From contig NZ_JAMLJM010000009.1 in the NCBI RefSeq assembly GCF_023635005.1, forward strand, positions 1-64,000: a stretch of DNA of 64,000 bases. The letters run 5' to 3'. A program made the position numbers and the translations under genes. Under the pieces are notes generated by a model that was not told the DNA's origin, did no database searches, and saw only the letters and a program-made list of their open reading frames with translations. The stretch is from Flavobacterium luminosum. GTDB lineage: Bacteria; Bacteroidota; Bacteroidia; Flavobacteriales; Flavobacteriaceae. Below are positions 24,307 to 32,800 of this stretch, piece by piece; positions within the stretch are counted from its first letter, which is position 1, and each line of letters begins with the position of its first letter.

Positions 24307-24469
24307 TTCAATCCATGCGGGAACTGCAGCTGGAACCGTTTTAAGTATTGTGCCTAATATCAGTTCCGAAGATGTTTTAAAAACGATTGTTTTGGCAATT
24401 GTCGGAGCAATTGTAAGTTTTACAGTCTCCCTACTCTTAAAGAGACTGACAAAATTTAAAAATAAATAG
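24293..24469 (+). CDS. Small single-TM protein of the three-gene module
   Basis: The 58-residue protein starts at an ATG inside the last codons of the previous gene (14-bp overlap). It has one hydrophobic segment (TIVLAIVGAIVSFTVSLLL) and a basic tail (KRLTKFKNK), so the tail probably faces the cytoplasm. The overlap with the upstream gene suggests coupled translation. Function unknown. Confidence 0.6.
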   Translation: MESNNSIHAGTAAGTVLSIVPNISSEDVLKTIVLAIVGAIVSFTVSLLLKRLTKFKNK

Positions 24470-24505
24470 TCCGGTTTTGATTGGTAACCTTTTCCGGATA
24501 ATTAG

Positions 24506-24538
24506 AAAGCCTAATCGCTACATGATTAGGCTTTTTTT
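24506..24538 (+). terminator. Terminator of the three-gene module
   Basis: AAAGCCTAATC and GATTAGGCTTT form an 11-bp stem around a 7-nt loop, followed by a T run. Confidence 0.88.
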
Positions 24539-24541
24539 ATG

Positions 24542-24721
24542 CTATCCTTCCTGAAATTGATTTAAAGTTACTTCTTCAATTACTACCTCAGCATCTGAAG
24601 TATACAATCCGTTATACTTTGCAATATCGACAGCTTTAATTCTGCTGTCAAATATTCCAAAATAAATTCGCGATGATTTAGATTTCCAAACATCTGTTTG
24701 ATACAAAATAAATAGTGTCAT
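24542..24721 (-). CDS. Small hypothetical protein downstream of a DUF6943-like gene
   Basis: This 59-residue protein (MTLFILYQTDVWKSKSSRIYF ... VTLNQFQEG) is soluble and has no recognised family. It lies 31 bp after the 140-residue gene on the same strand, so it is probably cotranscribed. It ends at the terminator of the opposite module. Confidence 0.6.
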   Translation of the reverse strand: MTLFILYQTDVWKSKSSRIYFGIFDSRIKAVDIAKYNGLYTSDAEVVIEEVTLNQFQEG

Positions 24722-24752
24722 AGGCTGTTCTTGTTATTTTATGGCTTTCATT

Positions 24753-25175
24753 TTATCGTTTACAGTACCTGTACAGGATTGTTCTACGCAAATCGTTAAT
24801 AAGATTGATATTTTCTTGAAATTGCTTTTCTTTTGATTCCAAAAGGCGTAATGCCTGAATGTTTTTTTTGTGTTGCTCGTAATCCTTATAAATTTCTGTT
24901 ACTCTTGGAAACAACTCTTTTTTAAACTCCTGTAATCGTATAAAAGGAATAACCGAACCAATTAAAAACTGATGCCAAAATTTTGACTTCCATAAACTGA
25001 AAGTTACCCAGTAGATATTTTCGCAATCTTCTTCGTTTTGAAAAATGAGTACAAAGCTGTTTGTAAATGGCTCTTTCTGCGGTTTGCCGCTGTTAAGTCC
25101 TTTGTTTAGGATAAATAAATGAGGTTTGGCGTAAATAGTGTCTTTTCTGTGGGTTTTAACGATGTAATTTGTCAT
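24753..25175 (-). CDS. DUF6943-like protein of Bacteroidota conjugative elements
   Basis: The 140-residue protein has IYAKPHLFILNKGLNSGKPQKEPFTNSFVLIF and YWVTFSLWKSKFWHQFLIGSVIPFIRL, then a helical C-terminus. To my memory this matches the DUF6943 family common in Bacteroidota integrative elements. Function is unknown; no catalytic motif is visible. Presence of this family supports the conjugative-element reading of the region. Confidence 0.65.
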   Translation of the reverse strand: MTNYIVKTHRKDTIYAKPHLFILNKGLNSGKPQKEPFTNSFVLIFQNEEDCENIYWVTFSLWKSKFWHQFLIGSVIPFIRLQEFKKELFPRVTEIYKDYEQHKKNIQALRLLESKEKQFQENINLINDLRRTILYRYCKR

Positions 25176-25281
25176 GGCTTCGGATTTTAGTTTAATGCTC
25201 AGTTCCTTCCTTTACACAACAATTTTTTCAAAAGAAAAAAGAGTAAAAAAGAAAGCCATACACCATTGTGGAGGGGTTCAG

Positions 25282-25361
25282 AAAAGCAAGTTTTTCTGGA
25301 AAAATACTACCCGAATGGGTGGAGATTTTTATAGAAACCCGTAGGGCTTGAACTTGCTTTT
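25282..25361. other. Branched inverted-repeat structure (candidate cis element or RNA)
   Basis: AAAAGCAAGTT (25282-25292) pairs with AACTTGCTTTT (25351-25361), an 11-bp perfect closing stem. It encloses a 6-bp hairpin CTACCC-GAAT-GGGTGG (25307-25322) and a small CCC-GTA-GGG hairpin (25338-25346). It is GC-richer than its flanks and lies between two minus-strand genes. It could be a terminator, an oriT-type element or a structured RNA. Confidence 0.5.
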
Positions 25362-25374
25362 TTGAAGACCGGAA

Positions 25375-25659
25375 CTAATCTTTGCCTTCTTTTTTTCTCT
25401 TTTTTGTTTTGATTACGAATTGCTTCTTTTTGAAATTCTGATTTTCATGAATCGAGAGCCAATCGTGTTGAAAGGGTTTGAATTTTTTGGGCATTTTGAA
25501 TAAAAGAAACTTGTCAGTAAAACCAGAGTGCGTTTCAAAATGAACTGAAATTTCAAACTCTTTCTTGGGGTTGATTTTTGAGGATGCCAAAACAGTGTTT
25601 AGTGAACAGTTGGCAGTATACAATAGGATTAGTGTTATGGAAACAAAAAGCATCTTCAA
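25375..25659 (-). CDS. Hypothetical exported or lipid-anchored protein of conjugative elements
   Basis: The 94-residue protein has a hydrophobic N-terminus with a Cys (MKMLFVSITLILLYTANCS). A basic domain follows, with FEISVHFETHSGFTDKFLLFKMPKKFKPFQHDWLSI and a Lys-rich tail. Similar C-terminal domains occur in Bacteroidota conjugative elements; function unknown. The N-terminal part may not be genuine, and a later start near KINPKKEFEIS is possible. Confidence 0.5.
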   Translation of the reverse strand: MKMLFVSITLILLYTANCSLNTVLASSKINPKKEFEISVHFETHSGFTDKFLLFKMPKKFKPFQHDWLSIHENQNFKKKQFVIKTKKRKKEGKD

Positions 25660-26111
25660 AAAACAATGAAAACACTACATAGTGCGGTGGCAGTAGCGGA
25701 AGCAAGGGTATTGTTTTTTTATTTGTGAACTACCTACTTGTGATTGCTTTTGTGTCGGCTTGATGCCTTGATTAGTGAATAGTGAACTATGGGGAATGAA
25801 AAGGTAGTTGGTGTTATGAATTGCTTTGGCATTAAGACGGCGGAGAAGCAATTAAGGCAATGCTTCTGACAAATGAAAAAACAATACTCTTGCGGGCAAT
25901 TTTTGGCTTTGTGGGTGCTGCTTACTTGAGTGGACAGTCTCAGTCACAGTTTACAGTGAATTGTATTATGAAAACGCTACAGCACTTACAAAGGCAATGC
26001 AAGTACTACCGATGTAAACGCAACGAATATAAAAACAGGAAAAATATACTTTCTTTAAAGTACGGAAAAACCGAAGAGTTTCTTATGAAAAACCGGACGT
26101 TCTTAATGGTG
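25660..26111 (+). pseudogene. Non-coding stretch with decayed coding remnants
   Basis: No intact gene was found. Protein-like fragments occur in different plus-strand frames: MKKQYSCGQFLALWVLLT followed by a stop (25872-25928), then YYENATALTKAMQVLP, DVNATNIKTGKIYFL, and KYGKTEEFLMKNRTF. They could be joined by single-base shifts, as expected for a decayed gene, but no family is recognised. A 159-codon open frame runs through it and into the hairpin region; its sequence does not look like a real protein. Confidence 0.35.
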
Positions 26112-26366
26112 GTGGCGAAGGGCGGTGTTTTTGGTAGCTGGGTGGTGCGATGGAAGCTGCCAAAAATGTTGCCCTGGAGCCACTACCCTGCGCGGCTGTT
26201 TTACATAATGACATCTTATAGTTCTTGGCTTTCCAAAAAAACAATAACTAGCTCTGACATGAACTATAAGACTGCATTATGTAACACAGCTTGGGAAAAA
26301 AAATTACTGGCACAAGTTGCGAAGCGTAAGTGTTTTTGATCCAAAAACTGTGACAGTAATTTTTTT
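26112..26366 (+). ncRNA. Candidate structured RNA: three consecutive large stem-loops
   Basis: Stem 1 is GTGGC (26112-26116)/GCCAC (26179-26183), plus a 20-bp stem 26120-26139/26155-26174. Its five non-Watson-Crick positions are all G-U pairs if the plus strand is RNA. Stem 2 pairs 26195-26224 with 26261-26290 (30 positions, one mismatch and a 3x3 internal loop). Stem 3 pairs 26297-26314 with 26349-26366 (one mismatch) and encloses two hairpins, one being GTTTTTG-ATC-CAAAAAC. The final strand is a T7 run, terminator-like. Local GC is higher than around it. The family is not recognised. It could also be a DNA-level element such as a folded recombination site. Confidence 0.5.
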
Positions 26367-26579
26367 AAGGGGTGGCAAATTATTCCATGTAATAAATAAA
26401 AAACGGTTATCCTTTTAGTAAAGGAAATTAACGAAATGAAGCAAACAAAGAAGCGGCTTTAGGAATACCTGGACTAAAGACGGTTTTTGTGCAGCTGAAT
26501 GAGGTAATGACTTTTACACAAAAAAAAGATGCTTACTCTTTACAGCAAACACCTCTTTTTTCGAATTATATAACTAACA
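26367..26579. other. Gene-poor stretch with a possible coding remnant
   Basis: No intact gene. A plus-strand frame from about 26450 reads NKEAALGIPGLKTVFVQLNEV and then MTFTQKKDAYSLQQTP, with no proper start. It may be a fragment of a lost gene. No family is recognised. Confidence 0.3.
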
Positions 26580-28571
26580 CTAAAATTTCATTCTCTGAAT
26601 ACGAACTGCGTTAAGAATAGCCAACAAAGCCACGCCTACATCCGCAAAAACGGCTTCCCACATGGTGGCTAAACCACCTGCTCCAAGAATTAGAACTATT
26701 GCCTTTATCGTAAATGCTAAACCGATATTTTGCCAAACTATTTTCTTGGTTTGTTTACCAATATTTATCGCCATAGGAATTTTGCTTGGTTTATCGTCCT
26801 GAATAACCACATCTGCTGTTTCAATTGTGGCATCACTTCCTAAACCTCCCATTGCAATACCTACATCACTCAGAGCAACTACAGGAGCATCATTAACGCC
26901 ATCACCCACGAAGGCAACAGTTTCGTTTTTAGCTTTAATTTCTTTTACCTTGTTTACCTTGTCTTCAGGAAGTAAATCACCAAAGGCATTTGCAATACCT
27001 AATTTTGATGCTACAAACTGAACAACTGTGTTTTTGTCACCACTTAACATAGTGGTTTTTACTCCTAAAAATTTTAGTTTGTTAATAGTGATTTGTGCAT
27101 CTTCTTTTATACTATCTGCAATAGTAATATATCCAACAAATTTAGAATCGTAGGCAATCGCAATTAAAGTATAAACAATACTTGACGGATCAATATCATA
27201 CACTATCGAAAACTTATCCATCAGTTTAAAATTACCAACCAATAATTCTTTTCCGTTTACAGTCGCTTTTAATCCGTGTCCTGATATTTCTTCGGTATTT
27301 TGTAAAATTATCGAACTATCGATTGCTCCAACAAATTGATGTATGGCAGTGGCAACCGGATGGGTACTTTGTCCTTCAAGCGCATTAACCATTCGCAGAA
27401 TTTCCTCTTTATTGAATTCCGGTTTGATTACCACTTCCTGAACTTTGAAAACACCTTCGGTCATTGTTCCGGTTTTATCCATTACTACGTTTTGGATGTT
27501 TGCCATTACATCGAGAAAGTTACTTCCTTTGAACAGGATACCGTTTTTACTCGCTGCACCGATTCCGCCAAAATAACCCAACGGAATACTGATAACCAAC
27601 GCACAAGGACAAGAAATAACCAAGAAAACCAACGCTCTGTACAACCAATCACTAAACACATAATCAGCCACAAACAACATCGGTAAAACACAAATGGCAA
27701 CAGCTAAAAACACTACAATTGGCGTATAGATTTTGGCAAACTTTCTGATGAATAATTCGGTTGGTGCTTTTTGTGCAGTGGCATTTTGAACCAGTTCTAA
27801 AATTTTACTCAACTTACTATCTGTATATGCTGTAGTGACTTTTACTTGTGAAACGGTATTTAAATTAATCATTCCCGCTAAAACAGTCTCTCCTTTGCTT
27901 TTTGTATCGGGTTTGCTTTCTCCTGTAAGTGCCGCTGTATTAAACGATGCCGTTTCCGAAAGTAATTCGCCATCCAGACCTAATTTCTCTCCTGGTTTTA
28001 ACTGAATGATTGTGCCAATTTGTACGTCTTCGGCTTTTACTGTTATGACTACATTTCCTTCAACAATGTTTACTTCATCGGGACGTTGGTCTAGTAAGGT
28101 TTTTATATTGGCTTTGGCTCTTGTTACCGCTAATGTTTGAAATATTTCTCCAATAGCATAAAAGAGCATTACCGCTACACCTTCAGGAAATTCACCAATG
28201 GCAAATGCACCAATTGTGGCAATACTCATTAATAGAAACTCTGAAAATATTTCGCCTTTGCGCATACTTTCTATAGCTTCTTTTACCACAGGTAACCCTA
28301 CAGGTAGATATGCTACAATATACCAACCTATACGAACCCAACCGGAAAACCATTCTTGCAGAAAATAATTATCAAAACCAATGGCTATAAGTAACAAAGT
28401 AAAACTTATGATTGCCGGAATAAACATTTTAAAAGTACTTTCGCTTTCATGTGAATGCTCATGATTATGTCCGTCATCATCAGAATGTTTCTCACTTTTA
28501 AGGCTAATTTTTTCTTCCAGTGTACAACAAAGTTGTTTACCACTTTCGTCATATTTATGCTGATGTTTCAT
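26580..28571 (-). CDS. cadA: Zn/Cd/Co/Pb-type heavy-metal P1B ATPase
   Basis: The 663-residue pump replaces the usual HMA domain with a His-rich N-terminus (MKHQHKYDES; HSDDDGHNHEHSHE) and a CC pair (C15, C16). It has the P1B core: TGES (216-219), CPC in TM6 (321-323, SCPCALVISIP), phosphorylation D365 (VMDKTGTMTEG), an HP motif (STHPVATA) and GDGVNDAP. CPC with a His-rich head and the C-terminal NAVRIQRMKF fit the CadA/ZntA branch rather than CopA. It exports divalent metal from the cytoplasm. It is the last gene of the DUF6660-CzcA/C-CzcB operon. A transfer of its metal to the RND pump is a reasonable inference. Confidence 0.88.
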   Translation of the reverse strand: MKHQHKYDESGKQLCCTLEEKISLKSEKHSDDDGHNHEHSHESESTFKMFIPAIISFTLLLIAIGFDNYFLQEWFSGWVRIGWYIVAYLPVGLPVVKEAIESMRKGEIFSEFLLMSIATIGAFAIGEFPEGVAVMLFYAIGEIFQTLAVTRAKANIKTLLDQRPDEVNIVEGNVVITVKAEDVQIGTIIQLKPGEKLGLDGELLSETASFNTAALTGESKPDTKSKGETVLAGMINLNTVSQVKVTTAYTDSKLSKILELVQNATAQKAPTELFIRKFAKIYTPIVVFLAVAICVLPMLFVADYVFSDWLYRALVFLVISCPCALVISIPLGYFGGIGAASKNGILFKGSNFLDVMANIQNVVMDKTGTMTEGVFKVQEVVIKPEFNKEEILRMVNALEGQSTHPVATAIHQFVGAIDSSIILQNTEEISGHGLKATVNGKELLVGNFKLMDKFSIVYDIDPSSIVYTLIAIAYDSKFVGYITIADSIKEDAQITINKLKFLGVKTTMLSGDKNTVVQFVASKLGIANAFGDLLPEDKVNKVKEIKAKNETVAFVGDGVNDAPVVALSDVGIAMGGLGSDATIETADVVIQDDKPSKIPMAINIGKQTKKIVWQNIGLAFTIKAIVLILGAGGLATMWEAVFADVGVALLAILNAVRIQRMKF

Positions 28572-28601
28572 ACTAATTATTTCAAGATTTGTAATCTGGC
28601 A

Positions 28602-29870
28602 TTAATGCTCATGTTCTCCGCCACCTTTTGAAGTAGCTAATAAATAGAATGCGCCTTTGATAACAATTTTTGCATCATTTGGAATTGTTGTTACAAATTT
28701 CACTTCAGTATAACCTAAATCTGTGGTTCCCGGCACAACTTCAATTGTTTTGAAGTGAATTTCGTTGTGTCCTTCTTCTTCTCCTTCGGCGTGTTCTGTA
28801 TGCGCTTCACCCTCTTCGTGTTTATGGTCTTCTGCTTTAGTTTTTGGTGATTTCTCTTGATGCTCTTCCTGAATATAGATGTAATATTTATCACCATTTC
28901 TAACTATGGCATCTTTAGGCAATGCCTGTACAGTTTGATTAGTGATATTGATATTAGCAGCTACATACATTCCTGAAATTAAATCTTTTGCATCACTTGG
29001 ATTAATCTTTGCATGAACCGCAACCGTTTTACTTTCGTTAGAAAAAGATTTATTGATTCCAAATATTTTACCTTTGATGGACTTATTTGATTGATTGGTT
29101 AATACGAAGTCAACTTCCTGACCCACAGAAATTTTACCTAAATCTTTTTCAAAAACATTTAAGTCTAAGTGCATTTGGCTGTTATCAACTACTTCAAAAA
29201 GTGTTATGCCTGTTTCTGCAAATGCTCCTTTGGTTATGCTAATTTTACCCACATAACCACTTATAGGGGAAACAATAGGTATTAACGAACTATTTCCGCT
29301 TAAACTGACATTTAATGCCTGCAACTTATTTTTTGCTGCCTGTGCTCTTGCTTTTTCTACTGCTAATTTCGATTTTACTTCTTGAAATGTTTTACGGGGA
29401 TTTACATTTTCATCGCTCAATGTTTTTTGACGATTGTACTCTAATTGCAAGTATTCAATGTTAGCAATAGCCGAATTATAATCCTCCTGCATTTCTGTAA
29501 CTTCAAGGTTTTGAATGGTTGCCAATGTTTTACCTTTTGAAACAAATGTACCTTCCAAAACATAAATATCTTTGACTACACCACCAATTAACGTAGATAC
29601 GTTTGCCATATTTTGTGGAGGAACCGCCGTATAGCCATTGGCTTTAATAACTGTATTAAGATTTTTCATTTCAATACTACCTGTTTCAATTCCGATAGTT
29701 TTAAACTGTGCTTCTGTTAAAGCTACTTCGTTTTCTGACTTTTCTTCTTCATGTGCTTCTTCGGCTTTCTTTTCGCCACAAGATGTTAGAAACAGGAAGC
29801 AAGAGACAAGAAACAAGAAATTAATTTTGAACCTTGCGATTAAATTGTTATTCATTATTATATTTTTCAT
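28602..29870 (-). CDS. czcB: CzcB-type RND periplasmic adaptor lipoprotein
   Basis: The 422-residue protein has a lipoprotein signal with the lipobox Cys in FLTSCGEKK, then barrel-sandwich/lipoyl, alpha-hairpin and beta-barrel domains (IGGVVKDIYVLEGTFVSKGKTL; VSPISGYVGKISITKGAFAETG). Its C-terminal third has a His/Glu-rich stretch (DHKHEEGEAHTEHAEGEEEGH), typical of Czc-type metal-binding adaptors. It bridges the CzcA-CzcC fusion encoded just upstream (11-bp gap) with the outer membrane. Confidence 0.88.
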   Translation of the reverse strand: MKNIIMNNNLIARFKINFLFLVSCFLFLTSCGEKKAEEAHEEEKSENEVALTEAQFKTIGIETGSIEMKNLNTVIKANGYTAVPPQNMANVSTLIGGVVKDIYVLEGTFVSKGKTLATIQNLEVTEMQEDYNSAIANIEYLQLEYNRQKTLSDENVNPRKTFQEVKSKLAVEKARAQAAKNKLQALNVSLSGNSSLIPIVSPISGYVGKISITKGAFAETGITLFEVVDNSQMHLDLNVFEKDLGKISVGQEVDFVLTNQSNKSIKGKIFGINKSFSNESKTVAVHAKINPSDAKDLISGMYVAANINITNQTVQALPKDAIVRNGDKYYIYIQEEHQEKSPKTKAEDHKHEEGEAHTEHAEGEEEGHNEIHFKTIEVVPGTTDLGYTEVKFVTTIPNDAKIVIKGAFYLLATSKGGGEHEH

Positions 29871-29881
29871 TTGGAATACTA

Positions 29882-32800
29882 TTAATTATTAGAAAATGAC
29901 GGAAATTGCAATTGAATTGCACTTTGATTGTAAGCGTTTATTGCTTCTGCATTTTGCTTTTTTATATCGATTGCCTGATTTAAGAAACTGATGTACGACC
30001 AATAACTCATATCACCATTGGCATAACTCTTTTGTGCCGTTGCAATAATTTGGTTAGCATATTGCAATCCTTCGTTTTGGTAATATACTACTGCTTTTTT
30101 CTGTTTCTCAAACTCATTTTGAAGTTCTTCTTTCTGCAATTTCAAAGCCAATTTGCTTTTGTCTAATTCTAATTGAGCTTGGGAAATACTTATCTCGGAT
30201 GCTTTTGCACGAGTTCTATTTACACCGCCAAACAATGGAATTTGCAATCCTGCTATAAATCCTTGAAACAAGGATTTCGTATCAATGGTTTGTGCAAAAT
30301 AACCCAATCCCAGTTTTGGTGCCCGCAATGCTTTGAAAATATTGGCTTCTTTTTGAAAAACAGAAATTTGTTGTGTATAATAATCGTTTACTAATCCTTG
30401 CAGCTTATCATTATTTGCAGTTGCTACATTTGAATATTGCAATGATGTATTAGTATCTGGCACAATACTTTCTTCTGTTTGAACGAAGTATTGCAATTGT
30501 TTTTGATATACAACCAAATCATATTCTAACTGTGCTTTTTGAGTTTCAATTTCTTTTACTTTGGCTTTGGCACTTATAACTTCAATATTGCCACTTTCAC
30601 CAGTATTGAAACGCAATTCAGCATTTTTTAAAAACTTGGTATAAATATCATTCAGTTCATTATTCAACTTTTGAATGGAAGTCCCATACAAATATTGATA
30701 ATAAGCAAGTGTTACAGCTTTTTCAATTTCATATTCAGATAATGCTTTTCGTTTTTCCGCCAATTTTGCCAATTCTCCTTGTAGTTCTCTATTAGCTTTT
30801 GTAATTTTTCCAATAGGGAAATATTGTTGAATAGTAACATTATGGTCATAATCAACACTATTAAACTGCCCTCCTTGGTATTGCACCTGCAAAGGGTCAA
30901 CTTGGAAAGCTGCCTTTTTTAGAACCGTTTGTTTTTCAATTTCCTTATCGGCAATTTTTAAATCAATATTATTTTTTTTAGCCATTATGATTGCCTGTTC
31001 CAGTGTAATTGGATTACTCTGCGAAAAAGCAACACTACTCAACATTATAGCCAGCATTGTTACAAATGGTTCCGGCTTTTTGAATTTTTTCATTTTGATT
31101 CCGTTTTCAAATAATAAATAAAGTATTGGCAACACGATTAATGTAAGTAATGTTGCCGAAAATAATCCACCGATAACTACAGTTGCCAATGGTTTTTGCA
31201 CCTCTGCACCGCCACTGGTTGATAATGCCATTGGTAAGAATCCTAATGAGGCAACGGCAGCTGTCATTAAAACAGGTCGTAATCTTGTTTTTGTTCCAAT
31301 TAAAACCCGTTGTAATGGGTCTGTTATTCCTTCTGTTTTGAGTTGGTTGAAATAGGATATTAATACAATTCCGTTTAAAACTGCGATACCAAACAAGGCT
31401 ATAAATCCAATTCCTGCCGAAATACTGAAAGGCATCCCTCGTAGCCACAATGCAAAAACACCACCGATAGCTGATAATGGAATGGCTGTAAAAATTAACC
31501 CTGCTTGTTTCACACTATTGAATGTAAAAAACAGTAACACCATAATTAATCCTAAAGCAATTGGGAGAGCTACCGAAAGACGTTTGTTAGCTTCAATTAA
31601 ATTTTCAAATTGACCTCCATACGTAACATAGTAGCCCGCAGGAAGCTTAAAATTGGTTTCTAATTTTTGTTGAATTTCCTCAACAACACTTTTAATATCA
31701 CGACCACGCACATTTAAACCTACGGTAATTCTTCGCTTCCCATCTTCACGAGATACTTGTACAGGCCCTTGTTCATAGCTTATTGTTGCTACTTGAGAAA
31801 GCGGTACTTGTTGACCGTTTGGCAATGGAATAAATAAATTACTTACATCGGTTATATCACTTCTATTGGCTTCATTCATACGAACCACTACGTCAAATCG
31901 TTTGCTTTGCTCGTAGATTTTACCCGCACTTTCACCTGCAAATGAGGAACGAATAATTTGATTGATGTCAACAATATTTAAGCCGTATAATGCAATTTTA
32001 TTGTAATCATATTTGATTGTAATTTGAGGAAGTCCCGTTACTTTATCTGCTTTTAAATCACCAATACCTTCAATTTTATTCACCTTTGAAATCAATTCTT
32101 TGGCTTTTGTATCTAAAACTTCTAAATCGTCCCCAAAAATTTTGATTGCTATATCGCTTCGACTTCCCGTCATTAATTCATTAAAGCGCATTTGAATAGG
32201 TTGGGATATTTCTATATTCGCTCCGGGAATAGCTTCCATTTCTTCTTTCATTAAATTGGCTAAATCTTCCCAATTATCGGCAGAAGTCCATTCGCTTTTA
32301 TCCTTCAGTACAATAATCAAATCTCCACTTTCAATAGGCATTGGGTCGGTTGGAATTTCTCCACTTCCAATTTTTGTTACAATGGTTTTTATTTCAGGGA
32401 ATTTTGCTTTTAATATTTTTTCATATTTTGTTGTTGTTTCGACCATTTGAGTAAGTGAGCTTCCTGTCATAATGGTAGCATTAATGGCTAAATCTCCTTC
32501 CTCGATGGTTGGAATAAATTCGCCACCCATATTTTGAAAAGTCACAACCGCTAAAACAAACAACCCTAATGAAATAGCTAAAACTGATTTTTTTAATCGT
32601 AATGCTTTTTCTAAAAATGGTGTATATACTTTCTCAAACCACGCCATCATTTTATCACTGAAGTTTTGCTTATGCTCCGTATTTTTCGATAAAAACATTG
32701 CACTCATCATTGGCACATAGGTTAATGATAATACAAATGCTCCAATTACTGCAAAGCCAACCGTCATAGCCATTGGTTTGAACATTTTACCTTCTGTACC

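Noticed and set aside
26195..26290. Integron attC site
   Set aside because: The 30-bp imperfect stem looks attC-like, but no RYYYAAC/GTTRRRY core boxes or integron integrase are seen.
25860..26339. A 159-codon open frame on the plus strand
   Set aside because: Its product is not protein-like, and its second half lies over three strongly paired stem-loops. Better protein-like fragments are in other frames.
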